Shown: positions 9,901 to 19,386 of the stretch, in pieces | How positions within the stretch are numbered: position 1 is the first letter of the stretch | How the letters are laid out: each line of letters opens with the position of its first letter | From: Morchella semilibera | Taxonomy: Eukaryota; Ascomycota; Pezizomycetes; Pezizales; Morchellaceae | DNA length: 64,000 nucleotides | NCBI GenBank assembly: GCA_009192285.1 | Contig: CM018604.1 | Location: 1,550,001-1,614,000 of the forward strand | Direction: 5' to 3' | Translations under genes and position numbers: made by a program | The notes under the pieces: generated by a model | What the model saw: the letters and a program-made list of their open reading frames with translations, nothing else | Databases searched by the model: none | What the model was told of the DNA's origin: nothing

Positions 9901-10606
9901 GACCCAGTATCTTTCCATGGCAGAGTTTGCGACTAACAATCATGTCTCTGAAACCACCAAGATGTCCCCGTTTCAGGCCAATTATGGAAGAAGTCCACGC
10001 ATGTCCTTTGCTCCGCTACAGCATGGAAAGACGACCAATGAGGATCAGGCCAATGGTATGGCTAGGACCATGGCACAGATTTACGAATTCCTTCGCGATG
10101 AGATGGCCCGAGCTCAGAAGATCCATGAGGACGCAGCGAATCGAAATCGAATCCCCGCCCCGAGGTACGCTATCGGAGATGAAGTTTTCCTCTCGACCCG
10201 GAATATTCAGACCAAGCGACCTTCGAAGAAACTCGATTGGAAACGTATTGGCCCCTATGTGATTAAGCGGATGGTTAGCCCTTATGCTTATGAACTCGAC
10301 CTCCCGGCTTCGATGAAAATTCACCCGGTGTTTCATGTGTCTCTCTTGTCTCTTGCGCCCAGTAATCCGGTCCCCGGCCAATTACAGTCTCCCCCCCCAG
10401 CTATAGAAATTGAAGGTGAACAGGAATGGGAAGTGGAACAAGTTTTAGATTCTCGTCGACGCTATGGGAAACTGGAGTATTTGGTTCGGTATCTTGGGTA
10501 TGATGAACCCTCCTGGCAACCTCCCGAGGACTTAGAGCATTCGCCCGATTTGGTTAAGGAGTTTCACGACAAATATCCACGAAAGCCTAGGCCTACCAGG
10601 AGTTAG
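6914..10606 (+). CDS. pol: Gypsy Pol polyprotein (PR-RT-RNaseH-IN-chromodomain)
   Basis: A continuous frame of about 1,230 codons. There is no ATG near its beginning (the first likely initiator-like codon is TTG at 6953), so translation is probably by -1 frameshift from ORF1. Numbered from 6953: protease with DTGAS at residues 54-58; RT about 290-460 with YLDD at 414-417; RNase H from about 555 with ETDASD at 561-566; integrase HHCC zinc region about 795-836; DDE triad near D866, D926 and E962 (35 residues between the last two); then a GPY/F-like module and a C-terminal chromodomain (about 1148-1205) with WEVEQVLD and LVRYLGY. The protein copies element RNA and integrates it. The chromodomain is thought to steer integration to marked chromatin. 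No stop or missing catalytic residue was seen. Confidence 0.95.
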   Translation: MNDPQAGVKRSAPLVEIGTPKGLVPPPTFVLSAAAVSEDRMSEESLVVSCSIAQDTAASIATHALIDTGASGYAFVDQGFVLQHGLVPVPLKTSRLLEVIDGRLVESGKITHMVKLSLDINGHQEIAPFFVTKLGHYPLVMGIPWMRHHDLAIRPKTNKIIFDSDFCVRNCSRYHATVTAKGISVSLPDAPAIQIAAIGAVPFVGLARRRQNKLFCASIRAIDETLAGKMNQDPSAHVPKDLQEFISLFQESQATALPPHRSHDLKIVLQDGKVPPFGPLYGMSRLELQALRDYITENLSKGFIRYSESPAGAPVLFVKKSDGSLRLCVDYRKLNEITVKNRHPLPLIPETLSRLSKAKYYTKLDLRWGYHQIRIQEGDEWKTAFRTRYGHFEYNVMPFGLTNAPAAFQHWINDLLRPYLDNFATAYLDDVLIYSETLEEHKQHVREIMKVFQIHGVHLKPEKCEFYVQQTKYLGLIVTPEGIQMDPSKVSTVQDWETPTRLREVQEFLGFANFYRRFIYAYSRVVSPLTALTKKNVKFEWSQKAQEAFQKLKDAFTSAPILAHFDFEKEVIVETDASDYVSAGIMSQYGDDGLLHPVAFFSKKHSPAECNYEIYDKELLAVVRSFEEWRANLEGSRFPIKVLSDHRNLEYFMSTKLLNRRQTRWAEFLSRFDFVIQFRPGKQGGKPDALTRRSRDLPKEGDERLTHQSQVVLKQENLGSRIKLSLLAGSLTNEPAEGMPTVKELLIQAYQEDSFPDQVLTMLRNGTKQSKKISLAECMETEDGFLLYRQAIYVPESNALQLRLLQDHHDKPSAGHPGRAKTLELLSRNYYWPNMRKYVDRYVLNCNVCSRSKASRNALQGVLRPLAVPKGPWTDVSMDFVTGLPESNGFNAILVVVDRLTKMRHFIPCTEEANARDVAAMYLDSVWKLHGLPETIVSDRGTQFTAEFWKTLCARLEIAPRYSTAFHPQTDGQTERINAIMEQYLRAYVSYQQDDWTQYLSMAEFATNNHVSETTKMSPFQANYGRSPRMSFAPLQHGKTTNEDQANGMARTMAQIYEFLRDEMARAQKIHEDAANRNRIPAPRYAIGDEVFLSTRNIQTKRPSKKLDWKRIGPYVIKRMVSPYAYELDLPASMKIHPVFHVSLLSLAPSNPVPGQLQSPPPAIEIEGEQEWEVEQVLDSRRRYGKLEYLVRYLGYDEPSWQPPEDLEHSPDLVKEFHDKYPRKPRPTRS

Positions 10607-10610
10607 GCCT

Positions 10611-10626
10611 GAAGGAGGGCCTAATC
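10611..10626 (+). promoter_or_regulatory. Polypurine tract of the young element
   Basis: GAAGGAGGG followed by CCTAATC lies directly before the 3' LTR, the place of the plus-strand DNA primer. The old element has a matching TTGGAGGGGA plus CCTGATC at 11676-11691. Confidence 0.7.
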
Positions 10627-11208
10627 TATCACGGCGTACCACGGAGTTCGCAGGAGAGGAGGATATCCGGGAATGGGTTTTGGGTTGCGGTGTGCTTTCT
10701 TTTGGGTTCTTGGAGTTTCTATGGGTTTCCGTTATACGATGTTATGAGTCATGATTGTACAGGGATTAGGAGGGGTATATATACGTTGCTACGGATCTTT
10801 CTTTTGTTCTTTTCTTTCTCTTTTCTTTCCTTACGTGTTCTTCCTGTTGTCAACCCTACGGTTTAGTTTCGTCTCGTCTTGTGTCTTTAGTCCTGAATAT
10901 ATTACGTCATAACCATAGTCTTCGCCCAGACCCTAGTGGGTCTTCCATAGTACCTCGTCTCGTCCTCGCTTTGCTTCGTTCTCGCCTCGCCTCGTCTCGC
11001 CTCGTTCATAGTCCATGACCGTAGTCCGTGTCGTCTACTGGTACCTTCGTCTCCACGTCTTCGTCAGAGAGGCCATTTGGACCCTCTGCCCTACAACCCT
11101 GCTCCTCGGTTAGGTTCTTCCGTCGTTGCCTCTCGTCTTCGTCCTCGTCCCCGCCTCGGTTGTGTACCTCGGCTCTTCTGTTTGTTGTCTCCGTGTTGCT
11201 CCGTAACA
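10627..11208 (+). repeat. 3' LTR of the young element
   Basis: This 582-bp copy of the 5' LTR shows no mismatch by eye. It is followed by the CACTG target duplication (11209-11213), after which the old element's integrase frame resumes. Confidence 0.95.
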
Positions 11209-11670
11209 CACTGGACTCCGGCACCCCGATATGTGGTCGGTGATTTTATCTGGCTCTCGACTAGAAATATTGAAACAAAACGACCCTCGAAAAAACTTGA
11301 CTGGAAACAAATCGGTCCCTACCTGGTTAAACGAATTGTGAGCCCTTATGCCTACGAGTTGGAATTACCTGCCTCTATGAAAATACATCCGGTATTCCAT
11401 GTTTCATTATTATCGCCGACAGTTGGGAATCCTGTTCCCGGACAAATTGTTGAACCACCCCCACCGGTGGAAGTCGAAGGAGAGATTGAATGGGAAGTGG
11501 CCGAGATATTGGATTCAAGGAAGAGAGGGCGATGGGTGGAATACTTGGTTAGATATTTTGGATATGAGGAACCTTTTTGGCAACTATCGGATGATCTTGA
11601 ACATAGTTGTGAACTTCGAGAAACCTTCCATTCTCAATATCCTTCAAAACCTCGGCCTATCAGGAACTAG
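11209..11670 (+). pseudogene. Old gypsy integrase end with chromodomain
   Basis: This is the displaced C-terminal part of the old pol. From 11214 the frame encodes the region after the integrase core (KRPSKKLDWK...IGPYLVKR), the HPVFHVSLL stretch and a chromodomain (WEVAEILD...YLVRYFGYEE). It ends with TAG at 11668-11670. It joins logically to 5334 once the young element and one copy of CACTG are disregarded. Confidence 0.85.
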
Positions 11671-11691
11671 GCCCTTGGAGGGGACCTGATC

Positions 11692-12323
11692 TGTCCTGGC
11701 GTCTTGGCATCTGTTCCGACTGTTCGGTAGGTTATACATAGTTGTGGTTGTTAGGGTAATGCTAAGCGAGAGTGGGGAGTCAGAGGTGGAGGTTGTCGTC
11801 ATAGATTTCTAGGAGGTTCGATGGCATGATGGATGTGTAACGTAAATAGCAGGAATGGTGGGGCGGATTACAAGGTGTGGTAGCGATGGGTTTCTATGTG
11901 GTTCTGTGGATGACGATATGTGGTCTTGGCGGACTGGCGGAGGAGGTGTGTTAAATAGCGGGGATAGATGTTTTCCTTAGTTCTTTCTTTCTTTTTTTCT
12001 CTGTCTCGTCTTCCTGTTATCTCGGTACATAGGAATCTACTCCTATTTCTAAGCCATAACCTCTCATACCAAAGACTCTGTCCTCCAAAGAGGAAACCTA
12101 TAGTATTCATCATCGTACCCGTTGAGGTCCATTCGGTCCTCACTTTCTCTGCCCTGTGTTCCTGTGCCCTTGCCCTTGCCTTTGCCTTTGCTGGTGCCTG
12201 TGCTTGTGCCTGCCCGGTGTTGTCTTTGTCTTCGTCGGTCTCCTCGTCGCGTAGACTGTGCTCCTCGAGCCTATCTGCTTCATTATTGTCATTTTCTTCT
12301 TTGCGTCGGGTTATTCCGTCACA
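11692..12323 (+). mobile_element. 3' LTR of the old element
   Basis: A 632-bp LTR in plus orientation, starting TGTCCTGGCG right after a purine tract (11676-11685) and ending CCGTCACA. It has a TTAAATAG box near 11950, a pyrimidine tract, and a predicted R start GTCTCGTCTT at 12003-12012 followed by CCTG, parallel to the young LTR. The old element has no matching 5' LTR at 1437. The sequence beyond 12323 belongs to a minus-strand element, so no target duplication is visible. Confidence 0.8.
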
Positions 12324-13393
12324 TTCCCGTACGACTGGAGATGCTGTTGATGCAACAGGTGGGCGAGGAACAAAAGGACGAGGAGCAGGAGCACTAGGAA
12401 TCTGAAATCCGAACCTCCCAATCCTGGCTTGTAAGGCTCGTTGCTTATTATCAAGACGTTGGAGAAGTAGCCCACAGTCCTTAATAGTCGTTGGGGTTTC
12501 ATTCTGAATCAATAGGGCCATCAACTCCTGATTAATCCCTTCCAGAAGACATTCAATCTTGGCCGCCTCGTTGAACTCAAAGTCGGCAGCATACCGCTGG
12601 AACTCTGCAAAATATTCCGAAAAAGTACGTTGGCGTTGTCTGATCTCCCTCAAATTGCGAGCAGCAGTGGCAGCGCGATCTGGATCCCCAAAAGCATTAT
12701 CCAAAATTTCAAAAAACTCCGCCATGGAATCAAGAGCGATTTCTTCATCCGTAATATAAGCAAGAAATTGATCCGCCGCCGGTCCTTCCAATCGAGAAAT
12801 AGAATACGCCAGTTGTTGGGCCGAAGTAGGGAAGCAATCGAGGTTAGCCGTACGTAAGCTTAATCTGTAGTTGTCTCTGGAAGGTCCAGAGAGTTGTGCG
12901 ATCGCCCCGGTATTTCTCCGGATCAGGGAGTTTTTCTGATTTGGATGGCTTGCATCAGCAAGACTTCATTTGTCTCCTGATGTCTCCTGAGACTCAGGAG
13001 ACTCAAAAAATATCTGGCGGTCTCAGGAGACTCTCAGGAGACCCGGGAGACTGTTGGGAGACTCTAGTCACAAGTTGAGTTTGCTGATGTGGTTAAGTCG
13101 TCGTGGAGCTCCTCTAAACCTCCCTTGACTCCTTCTTGCAACTTTTTAATCTTAGCTCGTAGTCCCTGGATTTCTTTGTGAAACTCGGCCCGGCCTTGTT
13201 CTGTCTCGGAGTGATGGGTGGTGATGTCGATCGCATATTGCTGAACCCCTCCGTGCGCTCTTTGAAGGAGGGCATACGCTTACTTCGCTTCTTCCGTTGC
13301 GGCGGGGTCCACTTCACGGTGAGCGACAAAGAACCCTTCGAGATTCATATGGAGCTTTTGATAATCAAATGCATCGGTAGCTGGAGCAGTCAT
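12324..13393 (-). pseudogene. Gag of a minus-strand gypsy element (disrupted, truncated)
   Basis: The gag start (ATG at 13393, 62 bases past an LTR end) opens with a helical N-terminus. After an interruption it resumes with the KLPDP-KY-G-R motif and a retrotransposon capsid domain (12960-12500; about residues 1-100 of the open block that starts at 12791). A CAGGAGACT-rich insertion (12953-13089) puts stops into the frame. The 3' end runs straight into the LTR at 12323, so the zinc knuckle and pol are missing. The open frame that continues antisense through that LTR to 11868 is fortuitous. Confidence 0.75.
12953..13089. repeat. 137-bp CAGGAGACT-rich insertion with inverted ends
   Basis: This block interrupts the minus-strand gag. 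Its edges are the inverted repeats CATCAGCAA (12953-12961) and TTGCTGATG (13081-13089). Inside are several TCTCAGGAGACT-like words, some forming small palindromes. It resembles a small non-autonomous element or a captured satellite piece related to the repeats at 436-740. Confidence 0.5.
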
Positions 13394-13443
13394 GGTAAAC
13401 TATGGTACGAGGAACTTCGAGCTGTGCCGGTCGAGTAAAGGTG

Positions 13444-13453
13444 GTTTCGTCTT
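13444..13453 (-). promoter_or_regulatory. Putative self-priming site of the minus-strand element
   Basis: On the minus strand AAGACGAAAC begins two bases after the LTR end at 13456. It pairs with the LTR start-of-R sequence (plus strand 13761-13770) with one mismatch in ten. The arrangement is the same as in the young element with a different sequence. Confidence 0.5.
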
Positions 13454-13455
13454 AG

Positions 13456-14079
13456 TGTGACGGAGTAACCCGACGCAAAGAAGAAGATGGCAATGATGAC
13501 GCAGAAGGAGCCGAGGAGTACAGCCTAAGCGACAAGGAGACCGACGAAGACAAAGGTAACACCGGGCAGGCACAAGCACAGGCACCGGCAAAGGCAAAGG
13601 CAAGGGCAAGGGCACAGAGCAGGGGAAGTGAGGACCATATGGACCTCAACGAGAACGATGAGAAATACTATGAGTTTCCTCTCGTCAGAGGATCAAATAT
13701 TTGGTACGAAAGGCTATGGCTTAGAAATAGGAGTAGATTCCTATGTACCGAGATAATAGGAAGACGAGACAGAGAGAAAAGAAAGAAAGAACCAAGGAAA
13801 ACATCTAACCCCGCTATTTGAAACCTCTCCTCCACCAGTCCACTATGACTCATACATCAGCCCATAGAAACCCATAGAAATCCGTCGCAACCACACCTCG
13901 TATTCCTCCCCACCATCTCTATAATTTACATTACAAATCCCTCACGCCACCGAACCTCTTAGAACCCAATGACGACACCCTTCCTTTAACACACCCCTTC
14001 CTCGCTTAACTATTCCTAAACAATCACAAGAGCACTTCGACTACCGAATCCTCGGGACCAATGCCAAGATGCTGGGACA
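13456..14079 (-). mobile_element. 5' LTR of the minus-strand element
   Basis: A 624-bp LTR, read on the minus strand from TGTCCCAGC (14079) to CCGTCACA (13456). It is clearly homologous to 11692-12323 and to 1071-1436. Directly inside it lie the putative priming site and the gag ATG. Confidence 0.8.
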
Positions 14080-14083
14080 GTGA

Positions 14084-14234
14084 CCTTTGCCTTCGCCGGT
14101 ACCTGTGCCTGTGCCTGCCCGGTGTTGCCTCTGTCTTCGTCGGTCTCCTCATGGCGTAGACTGTGCCCCTCGAGTCCTTCCGAGTCTGCGTCATCATTGT
14201 CATCTTCTTCTTTGCGTCGGGTTACTCCGTTACA
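14084..14234 (+). mobile_element. LTR fragment (U5 end)
   Basis: The last ~150 bp of the same LTR family in plus orientation, ending CTCCGTTACA. It begins abruptly inside the LTR next to the end of the minus-strand LTR, so the junction is a rearrangement or nested insertion scar. Confidence 0.65.
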
Positions 14235-14606
14235 TCTTTTCCTTTGTTCTTTACTTTCTTTCTTCTCTATTTCAGCTTCCTGTTATCTCAACATATAAGA
14301 ATACTAGTATACTCCTATTCCTAGCCATAGCTAGGCTTTCGACCTCGTAATCTGTCTTCAGTACGAAGAAGTCCATAGTCCCCATTATTGTTCTTGTTGA
14401 GGTCCATCCGGTACTCACTTCCTCTGCCCTGTACCCTTTTGGCTCTTGCCTTTGCCTTTGCCCTCGCCAGTGCCTATGCTTGTGCCTGCCAGTGCCCGGT
14501 GTTGTCTTCGCCTTCATCAGTGTTCTCGTTGTGCTGACTGTGCGCTTCGAGTCCTTCTGCATCATCATTGTCTTCTGCTACCTTGCCTCCCGGTTACTCT
14601 GTCACA
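14235..14606 (+). mobile_element. LTR fragment (R-U5)
   Basis: A second plus-oriented piece of the family, starting in the pyrimidine-rich region just before R and ending CTCTGTCACA at 14606. It marks the right edge of the retrotransposon cluster. Confidence 0.65.
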
Positions 14607-15938
14607 ATGGTACTGCGAGAGTTTATAACCTCTACGGTTCTACGGCGGTCATACGGGCATACGTGTTCGCACCCGCCTATGGCCACAACTACATAGTTTG
14701 CTAGTAGCACACGCTATATACTAGTTGTCCTACGTACAGAATAATACAGCACAGTAATAGTAAAATGCAGCACAGCAGGTGTAGAGCTACGGATTTGATA
14801 TCCGTTAAGTCTTAACCCTAACCCTGACTCGAAATTGTATATGATTCCCTCTAAAAGACTCCTAATTATAGCTTCACGGGTCTAAATTGGTCACCAAACA
14901 TTATCTTTTCACCCTTTTGGGTTCAATTAATGGTCTTTTCGAAATTAAGTCTTTTTAAAACCATGCCACAGTGTTAGTGCTCAAAATAATACTTATAGAA
15001 ATATACGGACTGGCGCTAATGTATGTAGGTGAACTGCACAGAGATTTGCACATGTGGTTAGTGGTTGTTTTTTGAAACTTGGCCTCTAGGGCTACGTTAG
15101 GCGGATGATATTTTGACCCAGATAAGACTGTAGGAAAGATTTGCTGTGAAGTCTGCAATTATGATAAAAGGTATAGGTCGTACTGTTTCCCAGCCTTGAT
15201 TAAAACAGAGAGATAATGCCGCCCTATATTAGGCATAACAAAACGCCGACTATCTCGCTATGATTTGCCTATCTTAAACACTACCCCCATCCCGAAATCT
15301 AACTCAATCTAACCTATCTACGGCCGTGGTAATGCTGTGTACTTCGTGGTGAAGCTCTTTTGCCGGTTCACGCGTGCGTGGAAAGCTGGCGCGCCGTGTG
15401 ATTTCGCTAGGCCTGTTGTGGGTCCCTTTTCTTCGCCTAGAGTACAAATTGTATCAGCCCAGATGGTGCCCGATCGAAGAATAAGAATTGAAACGAGGAT
15501 TACGGCTTCATAAGGTTCGTCTGGACGTTGGGGGTGGTTGGTTGACGTTCCAACTTGGGTGTCTCACTATATAAGGTTTAAAAAAAAATCTATAAGGTCT
15601 AACTTTTGACTAAGGCTCATAGGAATATATGATCGGGCGTTAAAGTATTTATCGAGAGGAAAATTCCATCTATTCCGGGAAGAGGGAGTAGTTGGTTGCC
15701 ATAGCCTAAGGGCTGCATGCAGTATGCAGTATAAATAATTAGATAAATGAGTGCGGTTCACAAGCTGTCACTCGTTATCTATTGGTTTTCTTGGCACAGG
15801 AATCTCGAAACGAGTAAAAAGACGATGTTTTATACAATTACTTCCTTATAACTCAAGCAGATTGTCCAAAATAAAGAAATACACCGAAGAAAGATTATAC
15901 CCCCGCCTGCCCCATACATTTAACCAAAAGTCGTTGGA
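14607..15938. other. Intergenic; no gene seen
   Basis: A/T-rich spacer between the transposon cluster and the 3' end of the PARP gene. It holds one copy of a short dispersed repeat (15655-15714). Two tandem CCCTAA units near 14814-14826 are too few to call telomeric. Confidence 0.5.
15655..15714 (+). repeat. Short dispersed repeat, copy 1
   Basis: About 60 bp alignable to 20436-20495. The 20-base core GTTGCCATAGCCTAAGGGCT is identical and the rest shares CATCTAyTCCGG. The copies flank the PARP-rtf2 pair. Confidence 0.6.
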
Positions 15939-18811
15939 TTAATTAAACTTGCACCGGAAAAGATATCTGATTTTGACCTGACTTGTTTTATAGACGATGT
16001 ACTGTTATCAAGTCAGTATGAATAAATTGTTCAAAGTTCCACAGAATCGAATCATACCTCATTGTACTGTAACGATCGATAGTTTCCCATTTTCATTGCA
16101 GGATCATCCCCTGTGATGTTGGCCTCCGGCGCAGTAACAGCAGGCTATTTGTTTAAATTAAAATTAAAATCTTTTAGGACTGGGTATATAAAACTTACCA
16201 TTTTAACTCCTCCCAAGTTTGCATTTACTACACTAGCGTCTTCCCATTTCAGAGGCACAGATCGACCAAGCCCTTTGGTAGCTATCGCGTTCGCCTTGGC
16301 ACAATTTTCAGCAGCATAATAATCTGAGTTGCTCAATTCGAACATAGGGTTGCCAAGCTGAGCCTCGCAAAGGAGCAAGAGTCCCGTATTATTGGAAGCC
16401 TGTATTAATAGTGCGTTAGATATAATCTTATAGTGCATGGAATGGGTGCCCGATAAACTATGGAAATAAGAGGAACTAACTCTCGCACAGCAGTAATTTG
16501 CACTCTTAGAGACGATATCCGCAAGATAAATACCCTTTCCAAACATATAACCATTCACTGGTGCTTCGGGTGGGGCGATGCGCAACCCTTGACTCAGAAT
16601 TCCCGCAAAATTTGTGGTTCTGGAGCCATGCCAAAGAAGATAACGATTGTCGAAAGCGAATTCCTCCCAGCCATCTTTTTGCCAGAGCTCCTCTTCTACC
16701 GAACGCTTAACGCGGAAGATCTCCTGCACAGTTAGGTTCATGTAGTGAGTTTTTCCTTGCGTTTTTCTAACATAGGCTTCGAGATACTTGAACTCCGAGG
16801 AGGCTTTGTTTACTAAGCATTGATTCTATTAGCAATGTTATAGCAAGGGGTATGTGGAGAGCATACGAGGAATGGCTTCGTTAAGGCCCAGACTGTCGAA
16901 CTGTTTATCCAGAGGATGAATGCCATCAGAAGCGGAAGTTTTCGTATCGTTCATCATCTTGGTTGTAAGGGCCATATCACCAAGATTCTCAATCAGCTCA
17001 ACCTCCTTCTTTAATTTCGGGCCGCTGTCGATTACTGGGGGGACATTTCTGCCGAAGCTATGCGGAATGACAGTGTAATATCTGTTGGATAAACGATTTA
17101 AGATATCCCACTGGTTGCTTCCAAATTCCGCAAACCTTTGCAGGTAACCCGGTTTCTGTTCAATAACTTCACCGATGTCTTTCAGGGTTTGGTAGCCACG
17201 AGAAATGACTTCCTTAGAAAGTTTTCCGAGAGGGAGTTTGTTGCTGTCATACGACATAGACGCCATGGATTGTTGCCTTTGAAAAGTGGTCAGAAATACT
17301 CCAGAAGGTTTATGTAGGAAAAATGAAGGAGTGAATACATACATGATATCTGTGTTGAATATTAACTGCATCAAGCTCTGAAGGGACTTATCCAAGCGAC
17401 TCTTCAATGGTTTTGCAGCTCCCCCATTAGACGGAACTCCATCCTCCTCCTCCTCCTCCTCCTCCTCGGCCTCATCATAATTCCTCTCTAGAAATGCATA
17501 CCTTTTAGGCCCTCCATGGGCATTACTACGGTCGTTCCAATGATGACCAGTTTTACTTCTAAACTGTTTCTCGAACACCGATAGCGCTTGATGGAAGGTC
17601 GTGTCCTGGACATACATTTTTGTTTGGCCTCTCTCGCCAACACGACCAAACCGGACCCAAACAGAATAATAACGGTCTTTGGCGTCAGACTCTAGCAGCT
17701 GTGGCAAACAGGGTGTGTTAGCCACTGCAGTTAGGCTCCAAGAGTTCGAATATATTACCTGGCAGTAGTAAAATTTATTGTTATTATTCCCAATATCGGT
17801 CTGGTTTAGAGTTGCGTCATAAACAGAGCCGTCTGTTCCTACGAAAACGTGGGAAGTGCCTATAGAATCAAGCGGAAATGATAAGCAATCAATATACTCA
17901 CAAAACCTAGAAAAAGTCAAGAGAAACTCACTGGCTATAGGACAGTATTCGTCGACGGGAGCCCTGCCTTTCTTTATCACAGTCTTCATTTTGGGCTTAA
18001 CTATTTCCTCTATCTCTGGAGTAGGCTCCTTCTTGGCTTTCCCCTTTCCCTTTGTCGACGCCTTAGTCTTTGTCTCTGCCGGCTTCACTTCTGTTTCCTC
18101 TTCCTCTTCCTTCCTGGCCTTAGTACTATCATCGACCTTGATTTTCTTTACCTTGTCTTCCTCGATCTGCGTAACGGCGTCTGTCATAACATCGTCTTGA
18201 TCATCTTTACTTGATTTGCCATTCTTACCACTTCTTGTCTTCTTTGGGAGTGGCTTCTCTTCCGGATCTTCGTTCTTTGTCAAATCCTTCAGGTTTGACG
18301 CCGTACGCTTAGACATTCTTCTAACAGGCAATAAGGTGTCCGATTCATTTCCCGAGGCTCTGGCGACCGTAGTAGTAGTGATTGTTGGTTGAATAGACGA
18401 ATAGAGAAATTCTGCTTCCGCAAGAACCTTTTTGGACTCAATGGACTTGAGAAGCCAATCGAGCGATAGGATGTGTGTACCAGCGGCTTGTGCTGACCGT
18501 ACTGTTTTCAGATTCACAAGTTAGCTCTACACAATCCAGGGTAAGCTCCTAGTTCATCGAAATAATGTTATCGGCACCTTTCGCAGATTGCTTGTCCACA
18601 TCAGTCTGCGTAGTGACGAGATGGGTGACTCCAGGCTCAACGGCTTTTACAAATGTTCCACCATTACTACTTATTAAAGACTCGAGACTTGCTAGTCCAA
18701 TGTAAGTTACATACACTGGTAACTGAATGATTTGTAGATGATCTTACCTTGAGTGAACCCTTTCTGCGAACCACTGACGGCTATGATAAGTTTATTGAAT
18801 ATATTTGTCAT
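15939..18811 (-). CDS. Poly(ADP-ribose) polymerase (BRCT-WGR-PARP)
   Basis: Nine exons (18811-18748, 18691-18578, 18501-17932, 17859-17343, 17276-16867, 16812-16481, 16399-16199, 16144-16058, 16001-15939) join in frame to 785 aa. All eight introns are GT-AG and 54-82 bp long. The N-terminus is a BRCT domain (about 1-95). A Lys/Glu-rich, NLS-like linker follows, then a WGR domain (with VWVRFGRVGERGQ), an acidic run, the PARP regulatory helices (SYDSNKLPLGKLS) and the catalytic domain. The H-Y-E triad is present: WHGSR, GIYLAD...SKSANY and the Glu of LQYNEY. It should attach ADP-ribose chains to nuclear proteins using NAD+ after DNA breaks, like the single PARP of other filamentous ascomycetes. 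It is transcribed divergently from rtf2. Confidence 0.93.
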
Positions 18812-19386
18812 TGTGCAACAAATATTTATTGTAGGGTGTAGCGAGCTAAAGTTGGGAAAATAATTAAAGTTAAAACTGTCCCAGCGGCCCAAACCCGAAT
18901 AATTGAGCCGAAGAGGAATTGAGTAGAGTGGCCAGCGATAGACAGGCAGGAGGGTGCGGGGGGAGTGAGGACACCTGAAGTTGTGATATCCATAACTGCA
19001 CGGCGCGACTGGCTTTTTATGAGGGAAGTCGCGTCGAGCGTGTTTCTCTCTACTCGCGCAACGCGGAGTCATGTGTTCGATGACTCCTTCGGCCTGCATG
19101 CAGGTGAAAAAGAGTCATCGAAGTGGGCTGTGCAGGAAATGTAATTTATCCCTGCAAGCCAATGATAGAAAGAAAGTATTGGGCGGTATCATACCGAATC
19201 ATGTCATCACATGATTTCAGACTCGCTATTGGAAAAATGTGTTCAAAATTATCAAAATTACAACGCCGCTTACTTAATGGTTCTGGCACTACGAGGAGCC
19301 TTGGCAGTCTTTGGTCAGGTCCTTGTGCTTACAGCTCCATCCTGAACAAACTCAACAGATAACTCTAATAAATAACTTCAGGAGAT
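18812..19386. promoter_or_regulatory. Shared upstream region of PARP and rtf2
   Basis: About 575 bp separate the two divergent start codons, so the region must hold both promoters. Small open frames inside it show no conserved features. I could not single out specific factor sites. Confidence 0.5.

Larger units (their letters stand above)
5335..11208 (+). mobile_element. Young, apparently intact Ty3/gypsy chromovirus
   Basis: A complete 5,874-bp LTR retrotransposon. Its two 582-bp LTRs (5335-5916 and 10627-11208) show no difference by eye. A 5-bp target duplication CACTG lies at 5330-5334 and 11209-11213, and the LTR termini are TATCACGG...CCGTAACA. In between lie a putative self-priming site, ORF1 (5979-6959), an uninterrupted pol (6914-10606) and a polypurine tract. 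All catalytic residues expected of protease, RT, RNase H and integrase are visible, and a chromodomain ends pol. Identical LTRs and an open pol imply recent, possibly ongoing mobility. Confidence 0.95.

Noticed and set aside
11868-12323. Continuation of the minus-strand gag open frame to 11868
   Set aside because: This part lies antisense in the LTR. The capsid-like sequence ends at the LTR border, so the extension is fortuitous.
14814-14826. CCCTAACCCT telomere-like sequence
   Set aside because: Only two units, inside ordinary intergenic DNA next to transposons. No evidence for a telomere or internal telomeric array.
18707-19099. 130-aa minus-strand ORF at the PARP promoter
   Set aside because: Its end overlaps the first PARP exon in another reading, and the rest has no conserved feature.
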